Made by a program: the position numbers and the translations under genes. The notes below the pieces were generated by a model. It had not been told where the DNA came from, did no database searches, and saw nothing but the letters and a program-made list of their open reading frames with translations. From UBA965 sp040396955 (GTDB taxonomy: Bacteria; Chloroflexota; Chloroflexia; Chloroflexales; Roseiflexaceae), in assembly GCA_040396955.1 (NCBI GenBank), contig JBBAWX010000009.1, positions 1-64,000 of the forward strand: a DNA stretch of 64,000 nt, written 5' to 3'. Below are positions 1-8,040 of this stretch, one piece after another (within the stretch, counting starts at the first letter, position 1; each line of letters begins with the position of its first letter).

Positions 1-55
1 CCGCGAAGGCGGTCGCACCGTCGGCGCTGGTGTGGTTTCCACCATCGTTGAGTAG
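1..55 (+). CDS. tuf: Elongation factor Tu, C-terminal end (partial)
   Basis: Only the last 17 codons are present, read from base 2 and ending at TAG 53-55. They spell REGGRTVGAGVVSTIVE, the typical end of the third beta-barrel domain of EF-Tu, the GTPase that brings aminoacyl-tRNA to the ribosome. The gene starts outside the window. A tuf gene directly before rpsJ is a common arrangement where the str and S10 operons are joined. Confidence is high despite the short fragment because the tail is so conserved. Confidence 0.9.
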   Translation, partial: REGGRTVGAGVVSTIVE

Positions 56-70
56 GAAATGAAGTTTCTG

Positions 71-105
71 CCCCACCAAGTTGGTCAGTGACGAGCTTGG
101 TGGGG
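71..105 (+). promoter_or_regulatory. Hairpin between tuf and rpsJ
   Basis: A perfect 10-bp inverted repeat (CCCCACCAAG at 71-80, CTTGGTGGGG at 96-105) with a 15-base loop lies in the 67-bp gap before rpsJ. No T-run follows, so a simple terminator is unlikely. It could be an attenuator, an mRNA processing site, or a ribosomal-protein binding leader. The structure is seen directly; the role is inference. Confidence 0.5.
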
Positions 106-122
106 AGTAAGTTGGAGAGAAT

Positions 123-437
123 ATGGCAGCTGCAAAGCAGAAAGTTCGTATCCGGCTCAAGGCGTTTGATCACAAGATTTTGGATCAATCAGCCCGCCAG
201 ATTGTGGAAGCCGCCGAGCGAACCGGCGCGTTGGTTGCAGGCCCAGTGCCGTTGCCAACCCGTATCGAGAAGTTCAGCGTGATTCGTTCGTCGTTCATCG
301 ACAAAGACTCGCAGGAGCAGTTTGAGGTGCGCACGCACAAGCGATTAATCGATGTGTTGGATCCAAGCCAGCAGACGATTAATGCACTGATGAAGTTGAC
401 CCTGCCAGCTGGCGTCGATATCGAGATAAAGCTCTAA
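123..437 (+). CDS. rpsJ: 30S ribosomal protein S10
   Basis: 104 residues, the usual S10 length. S10 sits in the head of the 30S subunit and in many bacteria also acts as NusE in antitermination. The conserved opening KVRIRLKAFDH and the middle stretch GPVPLPTRIEKF are present. GGAGAG at 114-119 supports the ATG at 123. First full gene of the superoperon; hairpins lie on both sides of it, which hints at separate control from tuf and rplC. Confidence 0.97.
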   Translation: MAAAKQKVRIRLKAFDHKILDQSARQIVEAAERTGALVAGPVPLPTRIEKFSVIRSSFIDKDSQEQFEVRTHKRLIDVLDPSQQTINALMKLTLPAGVDIEIKL

Positions 438-459
438 ATGAAGAAAGCGGCAGCCGCTA

Positions 460-480
460 CGATATGCAGATAGCATATCG
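460..480 (+). promoter_or_regulatory. Hairpin upstream of rplC
   Basis: A perfect 8-bp stem (CGATATGC 460-467, GCATATCG 473-480) with a 5-base loop ends ten bases before the ribosome-binding site of rplC. No T-run follows. It may tune translation of rplC or mRNA processing. Only the structure is observed. Confidence 0.4.
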
Positions 481-501
481 CAATGCTGCGGAGGTGCGAT
501 T

Positions 502-1137
502 GTGATCGAAGGCGTGTTGGGTCGTAAAATCGGCATGACCCAGATTTTTGATGAAACTGGTGCGGTGGTACCGGTCACGGTACTCGAAGTCGGGCCATGT
601 GTCGTCACACAGATCCGGGTTCGCGAACGCGACGGTTATGAGGCAGTGCAGGTTGGTTTTGGCGCTGTGAAGCCCAAGAGTCTTACCAAGCCTCAACGTG
701 GGCATCTTGCAGGTGCCGGTCAGTTGGTGCGCCATCTGCGCGAGTTCTCGGCCGATAACCCGAGTGACTACAAGGTGGGTGATGTAATTAATGCTGACCT
801 ATTCAACGTGGGTCAGATTGTTGATGTAACTGGTCAATCGAAGGGGCGTGGTTTCCAGGGTGTCATGAAGCGCCATGGTTTCGGCGGTGGTCCGCGTACT
901 CACGGTCAAAGCGACCGTGCCCGTGCGCCGGGTTCGATTGGTGCCGGTACCGATCCGGGTCACGTGTTCAAGAACACGCGCATGGCGGGTCGCATGGGTG
1001 GCCGGCGGGTAACAGTGCAGAATCTCGAGGTCGTCGAAGTAATCAGCGACCGCAACCTTTTGCTGGTGCGTGGATCCGTGCCTGGGGCCAAGAATGGTCT
1101 CATCATGGTTCGACGTGCGGCAAAGGGCCGCAATTAG
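502..1137 (+). CDS. rplC: 50S ribosomal protein L3
   Basis: 211 residues, opening MIEGVLGRKIGMTQIF, with the L3 central loop (KGRGFQGVMKRHGF, then THGQSDRARAPGSIG) that reaches towards the peptidyl-transferase centre. L3 is an early assembly protein of the large subunit. The start codon is GTG at 502, with GGAGGT at 490-495 at good spacing. The 64-bp gap after rpsJ carries a hairpin. Confidence 0.97.
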   Translation: MIEGVLGRKIGMTQIFDETGAVVPVTVLEVGPCVVTQIRVRERDGYEAVQVGFGAVKPKSLTKPQRGHLAGAGQLVRHLREFSADNPSDYKVGDVINADLFNVGQIVDVTGQSKGRGFQGVMKRHGFGGGPRTHGQSDRARAPGSIGAGTDPGHVFKNTRMAGRMGGRRVTVQNLEVVEVISDRNLLLVRGSVPGAKNGLIMVRRAAKGRN

Positions 1138-1147
1138 GGGTGGTGTG

Positions 1148-1798
1148 ATGGAAGCAAAATTGTACAGCCAAGCTGGTGCTGAAGTCGGCACGATTCAACT
1201 CGACGACTATATTTTTGGGATTGAGCCAAACGTGCCGGTCATGCACCAGGCCATGGTGCGTCAGCAGGCCAATGCGCGGTTGGGCTTACACAACACTCGC
1301 GGTCGTGGCGAAGTCGACGGCAGTACGCGCAAGTTGTTCCGTCAAAAGGGAACCGGTCGTGCGCGTCAGGGTTCAATTCGTGCCCCACACCGCAAGGGTG
1401 GTGGTGTTGCCCACGGTCCGCACCCACGTTCGTACTATCAGTCGATGCCACGCAAGATGCGTCGTTTGGCGGTACGGAGTGCCTTGTCAGCCAAGGTAGC
1501 GAGTGCCTCGGTGGTTTTCGTGGATGCGTTGGCGCTAGAAGCACCGCGTACCAAGGAAATGCTGGCGTGTTTGCAGGCCTTGAAGGTGACCGGCAAGACG
1601 TTGATTGTATTACCTGCTCGTGATGAGATCATCACGAAGTCGGTCAACAATATCCCTGGTGTGAAGACGTTGCCTGCGCATTACCTGAACGTCGTCGACT
1701 TGTTGACGTATGACCACATTGTGGTGTCGCAGTCAGCGGTAGCGGTGATGGCGAGCTATCTGAGCCAGCAGGGCCAGATGGTTGGGGAGGATGCGTAA
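1148..1798 (+). CDS. rplD: 50S ribosomal protein L4
   Basis: 216 residues from ATG 1148 (MEAKLYSQAG). The frame is open further upstream to a GTG at 1070, but that would overlap rplC heavily and add sequence unlike L4. The long loop rich in Arg and Gly (STRKLFRQKGTGRARQGS) lines the peptide exit tunnel. In E. coli L4 also represses the S10 operon; whether it does so here cannot be told. Its stop directly abuts the rplW start. Confidence 0.96.
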   Translation: MEAKLYSQAGAEVGTIQLDDYIFGIEPNVPVMHQAMVRQQANARLGLHNTRGRGEVDGSTRKLFRQKGTGRARQGSIRAPHRKGGGVAHGPHPRSYYQSMPRKMRRLAVRSALSAKVASASVVFVDALALEAPRTKEMLACLQALKVTGKTLIVLPARDEIITKSVNNIPGVKTLPAHYLNVVDLLTYDHIVVSQSAVAVMASYLSQQGQMVGEDA

Positions 1799-2083
1799 AT
1801 GAACGTACATCAGATTATTATTCGGCCATTGATTACCGAGAAGAACACCAATCTGATGCAGCAAAACAAGTACTGCTTTGAAGTCGCGAAAACGGCATCA
1901 AAGCCCGAAATTGGGGCTGCAATTGCGCAAATCTTCGGAGTAACGGTGACGAGTGTTGCCACCATGAATGTCCGTGGTAAGTTGCGTCGCCGAGGCATGC
2001 GTTACGGCTACACCAGCAGTTGGAAGAAGGCGATAGTCACGCTAGCTGCAGGGAACACAATCGACGTATTTGATGGGATGTAG
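1799..2083 (+). CDS. rplW: 50S ribosomal protein L23
   Basis: 94 residues, full length for L23, opening VHQIIIRPLITEKN. L23 sits at the tunnel exit and docks the signal recognition particle and trigger factor. The ATG at 1799 follows the rplD stop with no gap, so translation is probably coupled. Nothing unusual. Confidence 0.96.
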   Translation: MNVHQIIIRPLITEKNTNLMQQNKYCFEVAKTASKPEIGAAIAQIFGVTVTSVATMNVRGKLRRRGMRYGYTSSWKKAIVTLAAGNTIDVFDGM

Positions 2084-2114
2084 AGCGCGGCCAGCAGTCG
2101 CGATGGAGTAAGCA

Positions 2115-2939
2115 ATGGGCGTTCGACGCTACAAACCAACCTCGGCGGGCCGCAGGAACATGTCTGGGCACACGTACGAGGAAATTACCAAGCAGAAGCC
2201 TGAGAAGTCGTTGTTGGAGCCAATGCGCAAGAGCGGTGGTCGCAACAACTACGGGCGTGTGACGACGCGCCACCGTGGTGGTGGTACTCGTCGGGCGTAC
2301 CGGCTCATCGACTTCAAGCGCAACAAGTATGGGGTACCGGCCACGGTAGCCGCCATCGAGTACGATCCAAATCGTTCATCACGCATCGCCCTGTTGCACT
2401 ACAGTGACGGCGAGAAGCGCTATATTTTGGCTCCAGTCGGCCTGAAGGTCGGCGATCGTGTGATGAGTGGGCCGGAGGCCGAGGTGCGAGTCGGTTGTGC
2501 CTTGCCATTGAAGATCATTCCCCTTGGTACCGAGGTGCACAACATCGAGTTGCAGCAAGGTCGTGGTGGGGTCATGGTCCGCAGTGCTGGTGCATCGGCG
2601 CAGCTGATGGCCAAAGAGGGCGACTATGCCACATTGCGCATGCCTTCGGGCGAGATGCGCATGGTGCATGTCAACTGCATGGCAACCATCGGGCAAGTCG
2701 GCAACATTGAGCATCAGAATGTGCGGTTGGGCAAAGCTGGGCGCAAGCGCTGGCAGGGTCGCCGCCCCGAGGTGCGTGGTTCGGCCATGAACCCGCGCGA
2801 CCATCCACACGGTGGTGGTGAAGGGCGAGCGCCGCGTGGTATGCCACCCAAGACGAAGTGGGGCAAGCCAGCCCGCGGCGTCAAGACGCGGCACAACCCA
2901 CGTACGGATCGCTTCATTGTGCGGCGGCGGACGAAGTAG
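2115..2939 (+). CDS. rplB: 50S ribosomal protein L2
   Basis: 274 residues, standard for L2, a core protein needed for subunit joining and peptidyl transfer. The C-terminal signature with the conserved His region (MNPRDHPHGGGEGRAP, about residues 225-241) is intact. GGAGTAAGCA before ATG 2115 serves as ribosome-binding site. Part of the S10 block between rplW and rpsS. Confidence 0.97.
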   Translation: MGVRRYKPTSAGRRNMSGHTYEEITKQKPEKSLLEPMRKSGGRNNYGRVTTRHRGGGTRRAYRLIDFKRNKYGVPATVAAIEYDPNRSSRIALLHYSDGEKRYILAPVGLKVGDRVMSGPEAEVRVGCALPLKIIPLGTEVHNIELQQGRGGVMVRSAGASAQLMAKEGDYATLRMPSGEMRMVHVNCMATIGQVGNIEHQNVRLGKAGRKRWQGRRPEVRGSAMNPRDHPHGGGEGRAPRGMPPKTKWGKPARGVKTRHNPRTDRFIVRRRTK

Positions 2940-3009
2940 CAGTAGCGAAACAGTCGCTTGGCGGAGCACAGGCCGACAAGCGGCGTGAGCAGATACGAAA
3001 GGACCGAGA

Positions 3010-3297
3010 ATGTCACGGTCATCGAAAAAGGGGCCATTTGTCGACCTTCGGTTGCTAGGCCGCATCGAGGACATGAACAAGACGAACGAGAAGCGCGTCC
3101 TGCGTACGTGGTCACGCGCCTCGACGATCTTTCCGCAGATGGTGGGTCACACCATTGCGGTGCACGATGGCCGACGGCATGTGCCGGTGTATGTCACCGA
3201 GAACATGGTTGGTCACAAATTGGGTGAATTTGCGCCGACCCGTACCTTCCGAAGCCATGGTGGCAAAAAGGCGGACAAGCGCGGCAAGATGAAGTAG
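3010..3297 (+). CDS. rpsS: 30S ribosomal protein S19
   Basis: 95 residues; opens MSRSSKKGPFVDLRLL and contains the S19 signature around HNGR-like residues (AVHDGRRHVPVYVTENMVGHKLGEF). S19 binds the 30S head with S13. The ATG at 3010 lies 70 bp after rplB. Length and order match the family and the operon. Confidence 0.97.
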   Translation: MSRSSKKGPFVDLRLLGRIEDMNKTNEKRVLRTWSRASTIFPQMVGHTIAVHDGRRHVPVYVTENMVGHKLGEFAPTRTFRSHGGKKADKRGKMK

Positions 3298-3352
3298 CTT
3301 GCGGGGTGACAGGGCGCGAGTTCTGTAATCACGCATCTCGGAGTACGATACG

Positions 3353-3694
3353 ATGCAGGCGAAAGCTGTAACGAAGTATGTGCGCATTTCTCCATTGAAG
3401 GTTCGTCCGGTCATGGATGTGGTGCGCGGTATGGGAGTCGAGCGAGCACTTGCGACGCTACGCTACATGCCACAGAAGGCGGCGCGCGAGGTAGCCCGCA
3501 CGATCATGTCGGCGGCAGCCAATGCCGAAAACAACTTCGACATGGAGCGACAGGCGTTGGTGGTCGAGACCATCTATGCTGACGAGGGCCCGGCCTTTAA
3601 GCGCTTTATGCCGCGAGCCCGTGGCCGAGCTGACCGAATCCGAAAGCGCACCACCCACATCACTGTGGTTGTGGCTGATGGCGCACAAAAGTAG
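3353..3694 (+). CDS. rplV: 50S ribosomal protein L22
   Basis: 113 residues, full-length L22, whose long hairpin extends into the exit tunnel. Conserved features include KYVRISPLKVRPVMDVVRG at the start and the C-terminal RARGRADRIRKRTTHITVVV. Follows rpsS and precedes rpsC, as in the classic S10 operon. Confidence 0.97.
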   Translation: MQAKAVTKYVRISPLKVRPVMDVVRGMGVERALATLRYMPQKAAREVARTIMSAAANAENNFDMERQALVVETIYADEGPAFKRFMPRARGRADRIRKRTTHITVVVADGAQK

Positions 3695-3710
3695 CCGACT
3701 GTGAGGACAT

Positions 3711-4526
3711 ATGGGACGTAAAGTTCATCCACTGGGGTTTCGCCTCGGTTACATCAAGGACTGGCAGTCGCGCTGGTTTTCGGAGCGACATTACACCGAC
3801 CAGTTGCACGAGGACCTCAAGTTGCGTGGGATGGTGATGCGCCAGCTCGAAGGAGCTAGTGTGGCGCGCATCGAGATTGAGCGTTCGGCCAACCGGATTG
3901 ACGTGACGATTCACACCGCGAAGGTAGGGGTCGTCGTCGGGAAGGGTGGCGCATCGGTCGATGAGTTCCGCAAGCGTCTCGAGCGCAAGTTGGGCAAAAA
4001 ACTCAAGATCAACGTGGTTGAGATTCACCAACCAGAACTCGAAGCACAGTTGGTTGCTGAGAGCATTGCTGAGCAAATCAACAAGCGTGTGTCGTACAAG
4101 CGTGCCATGAAGCAGGCAGTACAACGTGCGATGCGTTCGGGAGCTCAGGGTGTGAAGGTGAAGTGTTCGGGTCGACTCGGTGGTGCCGAAATCGCCCGTG
4201 TTGCCAACGAGCGTGAGGGCCGCGTGCCATTGCACACGTTGCGTGCCGACATCGATTACGCACAGGTGCATGCACACACGACCTTTGGGCGCATCGGTGT
4301 CAAAGTGTGGATCTACAAGGGCGAAGTCTTCTTTGATGCCGCTGGCAATGTGCAGCCAGTAACCCCGATGGTGAGCACTTCACGTCAGGGCGAAGAAGAT
4401 GGTCGTGGCGGCCGTGGTGGTCGTGGTGGTCGCGGGCAGGGTCGTGGTGGCCGTGGCGATCAGGGCGGTCGTGGCGATCAGGGTGGTCGTGGCAATCGTG
4501 CGCCACGTGGGAACCAAGGAACGTAA
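3711..4526 (+). CDS. rpsC: 30S ribosomal protein S3 with RGG-rich tail
   Basis: 271 residues, against roughly 210-235 in most bacteria. Residues 1-220 are ordinary S3: MGRKVHPLGFRLG, the KH domain with VGKGG near 76-80, and the C-terminal S3 domain. S3 forms part of the mRNA entry gate and binds S10 and S14. Residues 224-271 form an extra tail that is almost only Gly, Arg, Gln, Asp and Asn, with repeated RGG and RGDQG units. Such RGG tails generally bind RNA. The tail is coded by near-repeat 9-15 bp units, so it probably grew by slippage. Confidence 0.96.
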   Translation: MGRKVHPLGFRLGYIKDWQSRWFSERHYTDQLHEDLKLRGMVMRQLEGASVARIEIERSANRIDVTIHTAKVGVVVGKGGASVDEFRKRLERKLGKKLKINVVEIHQPELEAQLVAESIAEQINKRVSYKRAMKQAVQRAMRSGAQGVKVKCSGRLGGAEIARVANEREGRVPLHTLRADIDYAQVHAHTTFGRIGVKVWIYKGEVFFDAAGNVQPVTPMVSTSRQGEEDGRGGRGGRGGRGQGRGGRGDQGGRGDQGGRGNRAPRGNQGT

Positions 4527-4538
4527 GGAGCGACGACT

Positions 4539-4961
4539 ATGTTGATGCCAAAGCGCGTCAAATACCGCAAGATGCATCGCGGCAATAATCGTGGCATGGC
4601 TCATCGTGGCAACACGGTAGCGTTTGGCGATTATGGCTTGCTTGCGGCTGAGCCGGCCTGGATTACCAGCCGACAGATCGAAGCAGCTCGCCGTGCCATC
4701 TCGCACCACGTCAAGCGTGGTGGTAAGGTGTGGATTCGCATTTTCCCCGACAAGCCCATCACTGCCAAGCCCGCCGAAACCCGCATGGGTAGTGGTAAGG
4801 GTGCGGTTGACCACTATGTGGCTGTGGTAAAGCCGGGGCGAATCATGTTTGAAATCGGTGGAGTACGCGCTGATGTTGCGCAGGAAGCGTTGCACTTGGC
4901 ATCGGCCAAATTGCCAATCGCCTGCAAGATTATCTCGCGTGAAGAGGAGGCTAGCGAATGA
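4539..4961 (+). CDS. rplP: 50S ribosomal protein L16
   Basis: 140 residues starting MLMPKRVKYRKMHRG, matching the canonical MLxPKRxKxRK opening, so ATG 4539 is preferred over the ATG two codons later. L16 organises the A-site region of the large subunit. It overlaps rpmC by four bases (ATGA), typical of coupled translation. Confidence 0.97.
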   Translation: MLMPKRVKYRKMHRGNNRGMAHRGNTVAFGDYGLLAAEPAWITSRQIEAARRAISHHVKRGGKVWIRIFPDKPITAKPAETRMGSGKGAVDHYVAVVKPGRIMFEIGGVRADVAQEALHLASAKLPIACKIISREEEASE

Positions 4962-5152
4962 ACGCATCACAGCTTCGTGAGCTAGACACCCAGACGCTCC
5001 AAGGCCAGATTGACGAGCACTACAAGGAATTGTTCAATCTGCGTTTCCAAGCGGTAACTGGGAAGCTGACAGCAACCGGGCGGCAGCGGATTGTGCGCCG
5101 CGAAATTGCACGGATCAAGACGATCCTGCGTGAGCGCGAACTGGGCGCCTAG
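4958..5152 (+). CDS. rpmC: 50S ribosomal protein L29
   Basis: 64 residues, a small helical hairpin protein near the tunnel exit. Shows the L29 pattern with LFNLRFQAVTGKL in the middle and RREIARIKTILRERE at the end. Starts inside the rplP stop (ATGA). Usual position in the operon. Confidence 0.95.
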   Translation: MNASQLRELDTQTLQGQIDEHYKELFNLRFQAVTGKLTATGRQRIVRREIARIKTILRERELGA

Positions 5153-5173
5153 TGCCCGATGGAGAAAGAAGAG

Positions 5174-5434
5174 ATGGCCGAAGGACGACGACAGTACAAG
5201 GTTGGCCGGGTGGTGAGCAACAAGATGAACAAAACCGTCGTAGTGGCGGTTGACTATCTGCGGCCCCATCCGCTGTACCGCAAGATTATCCGTACCACCA
5301 AGAAGTTCCATGCTCATGATGAGCAGAACGTATGCCGGACCGGCGACGTGGTACGTATCGGTGAGACTCGCCCGCTGAGCAAGACGAAGTGCTGGGAAGT
5401 GGTCGAGATCATGACCCAGGGCCAGGAGGATTAG
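5174..5434 (+). CDS. rpsQ: 30S ribosomal protein S17
   Basis: 86 residues from ATG 5174 (MAEGRRQYKVGRVVSNKMNKT). An in-frame ATG at 5159 would add MEKEE, but those bases form the GGAG ribosome-binding site (5161-5164) for the later start, and nothing like one precedes 5159. S17 binds 16S rRNA helices early in assembly with an OB fold. Separated from rplN by three bases. Confidence 0.95.
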   Translation: MAEGRRQYKVGRVVSNKMNKTVVVAVDYLRPHPLYRKIIRTTKKFHAHDEQNVCRTGDVVRIGETRPLSKTKCWEVVEIMTQGQED

Positions 5435-5437
5435 GCG

Positions 5438-5806
5438 ATGATTCAGCAACAGACTCGCCTCAAGGTCGCTGACAACACCGGCGCCAAGGAAATCATGTGC
5501 ATCCGGGTAATGGGTGGGTCACGTGTGCGTTATGGGCATGTGGGCGACGTCATTATCGCATCGGTTAAGGATGCCTCACCGGGTGGCACGGTCAAGAAGG
5601 GTGAAGTGGTGCGCGCAGTAGTGGTCCGTACCTCCAAAGAGTATGGTCGCCCTGATGGCTCACACATCCGCTTCGACGACAATGCGGCCGTGATTATCAA
5701 CAAAGAAGACAATCCGCGTGGTACCCGTATCTTTGGTCCGGTGGCCCGCGAGTTGCGCGAACGAGGATTCATGCGAATTATCTCGTTGGCACCGGAGGTG
5801 CTCTAA
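5438..5806 (+). CDS. rplN: 50S ribosomal protein L14
   Basis: 122 residues, exact family length, opening MIQQQTRLKVADNTGAKE and carrying GGSRVRYGHVGDVI. L14 sits at the subunit interface, where the silencing factor RsfS also binds. Its stop overlaps the rplX start by one base (TAATG), suggesting coupled translation. Confidence 0.97.
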   Translation: MIQQQTRLKVADNTGAKEIMCIRVMGGSRVRYGHVGDVIIASVKDASPGGTVKKGEVVRAVVVRTSKEYGRPDGSHIRFDDNAAVIINKEDNPRGTRIFGPVARELRERGFMRIISLAPEVL

Positions 5807-6138
5807 TGCACGTCAAGAAGGGTGACGAGGTCCTCGTCATTGCTGGCAAAGAGAAGGGCAAGAAGGGCAAGATTTCACTTGCCATCCCTGCCAAAAGTCG
5901 TGTGGTCGTAGAGGGTCTCAATAAGATCAAGCGCCATATGCGTCCCCGTGCCATCGGCCAGATGGGTGGGATCGTGGAGCAAGAAGCTCCGCTGCATGTG
6001 TCCAATGTCATGTTGATTTGCCCGAAGTGTGGCCGCGCATCACGGACTGGGCAGCGTTTCAGTGCTGCCGCCGATAGCAAGGGTCGTGCCAAGAAAGTGC
6101 GCTTTTGCAAGTCCTGTGACGCCGCGATTGATGAGTAG
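5806..6138 (+). CDS. rplX: 50S ribosomal protein L24
   Basis: 110 residues. An N-terminal KOW motif (KKGDEVLVIAGKEKGKKGKI) is followed by a C-terminal zinc-ribbon-like part with two CxxC pairs (CPKC and CKSC), a common form of bacterial L24. L24 starts large-subunit assembly. The 75-bp gap after it, before rplE, carries two hairpins. Confidence 0.96.
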   Translation: MHVKKGDEVLVIAGKEKGKKGKISLAIPAKSRVVVEGLNKIKRHMRPRAIGQMGGIVEQEAPLHVSNVMLICPKCGRASRTGQRFSAAADSKGRAKKVRFCKSCDAAIDE

Positions 6139-6142
6139 TAGC

Positions 6143-6193
6143 GCGGCGAGTGCCGCATATTTCAAGGCCGGAACGTGAGTTCGGGAGCGTTCC
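6143..6193 (+). promoter_or_regulatory. Paired hairpins between rplX and rplE
   Basis: Two stems lie in this 75-bp gap: GCGGC/GCCGC (6143-6156) with a 4-base loop, and GGAACG/CGTTCC (6170-6193) with a 12-base loop. In E. coli the S8 repressor binds the spc mRNA at the rplX-rplE junction. Same location, so an S8-type control site is possible, but no S8 recognition motif was confirmed. Confidence 0.35.
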
Positions 6194-6213
6194 AAGCCCT
6201 TGAGGAGCAATGA

Positions 6214-6756
6214 ATGACACCGCGATTGAAGGAAAAATACCTGCGAGAGGTCGTTCCTGCGTTGCAGCAGGAGTTTGCGTACCCGTCGATTATGCAGGTG
6301 CCACGTGTCAACAAGGTAGTGGTCAACATCGGTCTTGGTGAGGCGTTGGTGAACTCGAAAGCCGTTGAGTCGGCCGTTGAGCAGATGACGTTGATTACTG
6401 GTCAAAAGCCAGTGACCACCAAAGCGAAGAAGTCGATTGCGAACTTCAAGCTTCGTGAAGGCCAAGCAATTGGCGCCATGGTGACCTTGCGTGCAGAACG
6501 CATGTATGACTTTTTGGATCGATTGATGAACCTCGCGTTGCCCCGCATCCGTGACTTCCGCGGTATCAGCCGCCGGTCATTCGATGGACGCGGCAATTAC
6601 AGCCTCGGCTTGCGCGAGCAGATTTTGTTCCCTGAAATCGAAATCGACAAGATCGATAAGATCCGCGGGATGGAAATTTCCATCAATACCTCGGCAGTCG
6701 ATGATGCAGCTGGCTATGCGCTGTTGAAGCGTTTGGGTATGCCATTTAATGACTGA
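6214..6756 (+). CDS. rplE: 50S ribosomal protein L5
   Basis: 180 residues, the standard length. L5 binds 5S rRNA and touches the P-site tRNA and S13 across the subunit bridge. Conserved: VPRVNKVVVNIGLGEA, then ITGQKPVTTKAKKSIANFKLR, and GNYSLGLREQ. GAGGAG at 6202-6207 sits before ATG 6214. First gene after the hairpin gap. Confidence 0.97.
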   Translation: MTPRLKEKYLREVVPALQQEFAYPSIMQVPRVNKVVVNIGLGEALVNSKAVESAVEQMTLITGQKPVTTKAKKSIANFKLREGQAIGAMVTLRAERMYDFLDRLMNLALPRIRDFRGISRRSFDGRGNYSLGLREQILFPEIEIDKIDKIRGMEISINTSAVDDAAGYALLKRLGMPFND

Positions 6757-6812
6757 TTCGAGCCAGGAGCCATGAGGCTCACCAGTTCGGATGGACGAAA
6801 GGAAAGAAAGCG

Positions 6813-6998
6813 TTGGCTAAGAAGTCGATGATTGCCAAGGCCCTACGCAAGCCGAAGTTTGCGGTGCAAGGGTACAATCGGTGCAAGGTGTGTGGTCGTT
6901 CACGCGCCTACATCCGCAAGTTCGGAATGTGCCGTATCTGCTTCCGTGAAAATGCGCTCAAGGGGCTCATCCCCGGCGTAACCAAGTCAAGCTGGTAG
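6813..6998 (+). CDS. rpsZ: 30S ribosomal protein S14, zinc-binding type Z
   Basis: 61 residues, the short zinc-binding form of S14. Cysteines C24, C27, C40 and C43 form the CxxC...CxxC zinc site; the C-terminal GLIPGVTKSSW is typical. The start is TTG at 6813, preceded by an AGGAAAG purine stretch. Shorter S14 of this type marks Gram-positives, Chloroflexota and relatives rather than Proteobacteria. Confidence 0.96.
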   Translation: MAKKSMIAKALRKPKFAVQGYNRCKVCGRSRAYIRKFGMCRICFRENALKGLIPGVTKSSW

Positions 6999-7062
6999 TC
7001 AGACCATGCCCGGGCGATGGAACGCCTGAAGAAGCAATTTGGTGACCTAGGAGGAACGTCCT

Positions 7063-7461
7063 GTGAGTGTGAATGATCCGATTGCCGATATGTTGACGCG
7101 CATCCGCAATGCCTGCATGGCCCGCCAGCAGAGCGTGTTGGTGCCTTCGTCAAAGATGAAGCTGGCAATCGCGCAAATCTTGAAGCGTGAAGGCTTCATC
7201 GCCGATGTTCAAGTGCGCGATCAGAAGCCCTGTGCCATGCTGGAGTTGCAGTTGAAGTACACTGCCGACAAGAAGCCAGTCATTACAGGGTTGAAGCGAG
7301 TAAGTAAGCCCGGTTTGCGCATCTATGCTGGTGTCGCAGATATTCCGCAGATTCGCGGTGGGCTGGGAATCAGCATTTTGTCGACGCCAAGTGGCGTGCT
7401 GCCCGGGTATGAAGCCTGGCAGAAGCGTGTTGGTGGCGAAGTTTTGTGCTATATCTGGTAG
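7063..7461 (+). CDS. rpsH: 30S ribosomal protein S8
   Basis: 132 residues, full length. S8 binds the central domain of 16S rRNA and in E. coli represses the spc operon. Signature regions are VNDPIADMLTRIRNA at the start and the C-terminal GGLGISILSTPSGVLPGYEA. GTG start at 7063 with GGAGGAA at 7050-7056. Confidence 0.97.
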   Translation: MSVNDPIADMLTRIRNACMARQQSVLVPSSKMKLAIAQILKREGFIADVQVRDQKPCAMLELQLKYTADKKPVITGLKRVSKPGLRIYAGVADIPQIRGGLGISILSTPSGVLPGYEAWQKRVGGEVLCYIW

Positions 7462-7479
7462 CCGAGGGGAGAAGTAACG

Positions 7480-8040
7480 ATGTCGCGAATTGGTAAAAAG
7501 CCCATCCCAGTCCCCAAAGGTGTTGATGTCCAGATTGGCGCTGGGAATGTGGTAACGGTCAAAGGGGCGAAGGGCACTTTGACGCAGACTCTGCCGGCGA
7601 GTATGATTATCACTCACCGTGAGCAAGAGTTGGTGGTAGATCGGCCGAGCGATGGCAAAGAACACCGTGCGTTGCACGGCCTGACCCGCACCTTGTTGTC
7701 AAACATGGTAGTTGGTGTCACCGATGGCTATGCCCGTGTGTTGGAAGTATTGGGCGTCGGGTATCGTGCCGCTCGTGAGCGGGGCAATATCGTGATGTTC
7801 CTTGGGTATTCGCACCCGGTGCGCGTGGTGCCACCTGCCGGGATTACCTTCGAAGTCATCGAGCGCCGTGCTGCGAGTGAGCCACAACAAGTGATTGTCC
7901 GTGGTATCGACAAGCAGTTGGTCGGTGAAGTGGCGTCGAAGATTCGTGCGTTGCGTCCACCCGAGCCGTACAAAGGCTATGGTATTAAGTACCAGGGTGA
8001 GCGCGTACGACGCAAGGCCGGTAAGGCTGGTAAGGCGTAG
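7480..8040 (+). CDS. rplF: 50S ribosomal protein L6
   Basis: 186 residues with the two repeated alpha/beta halves of L6. Opens MSRIGKKPIPVPKGV; the C-terminal half carries PPEPYKGYGIKYQGERVRRKAGK, the rRNA-binding signature. L6 lies near the factor-binding base of the stalk. GGGGAGAAG before ATG 7480. Confidence 0.97.
   Translation: MSRIGKKPIPVPKGVDVQIGAGNVVTVKGAKGTLTQTLPASMIITHREQELVVDRPSDGKEHRALHGLTRTLLSNMVVGVTDGYARVLEVLGVGYRAARERGNIVMFLGYSHPVRVVPPAGITFEVIERRAASEPQQVIVRGIDKQLVGEVASKIRALRPPEPYKGYGIKYQGERVRRKAGKAGKA

Noticed and set aside
4399..4500. Short tandem DNA repeats as a CRISPR-like array
   Set aside because: They encode the RGG tail of S3 in frame, with no unique spacers.
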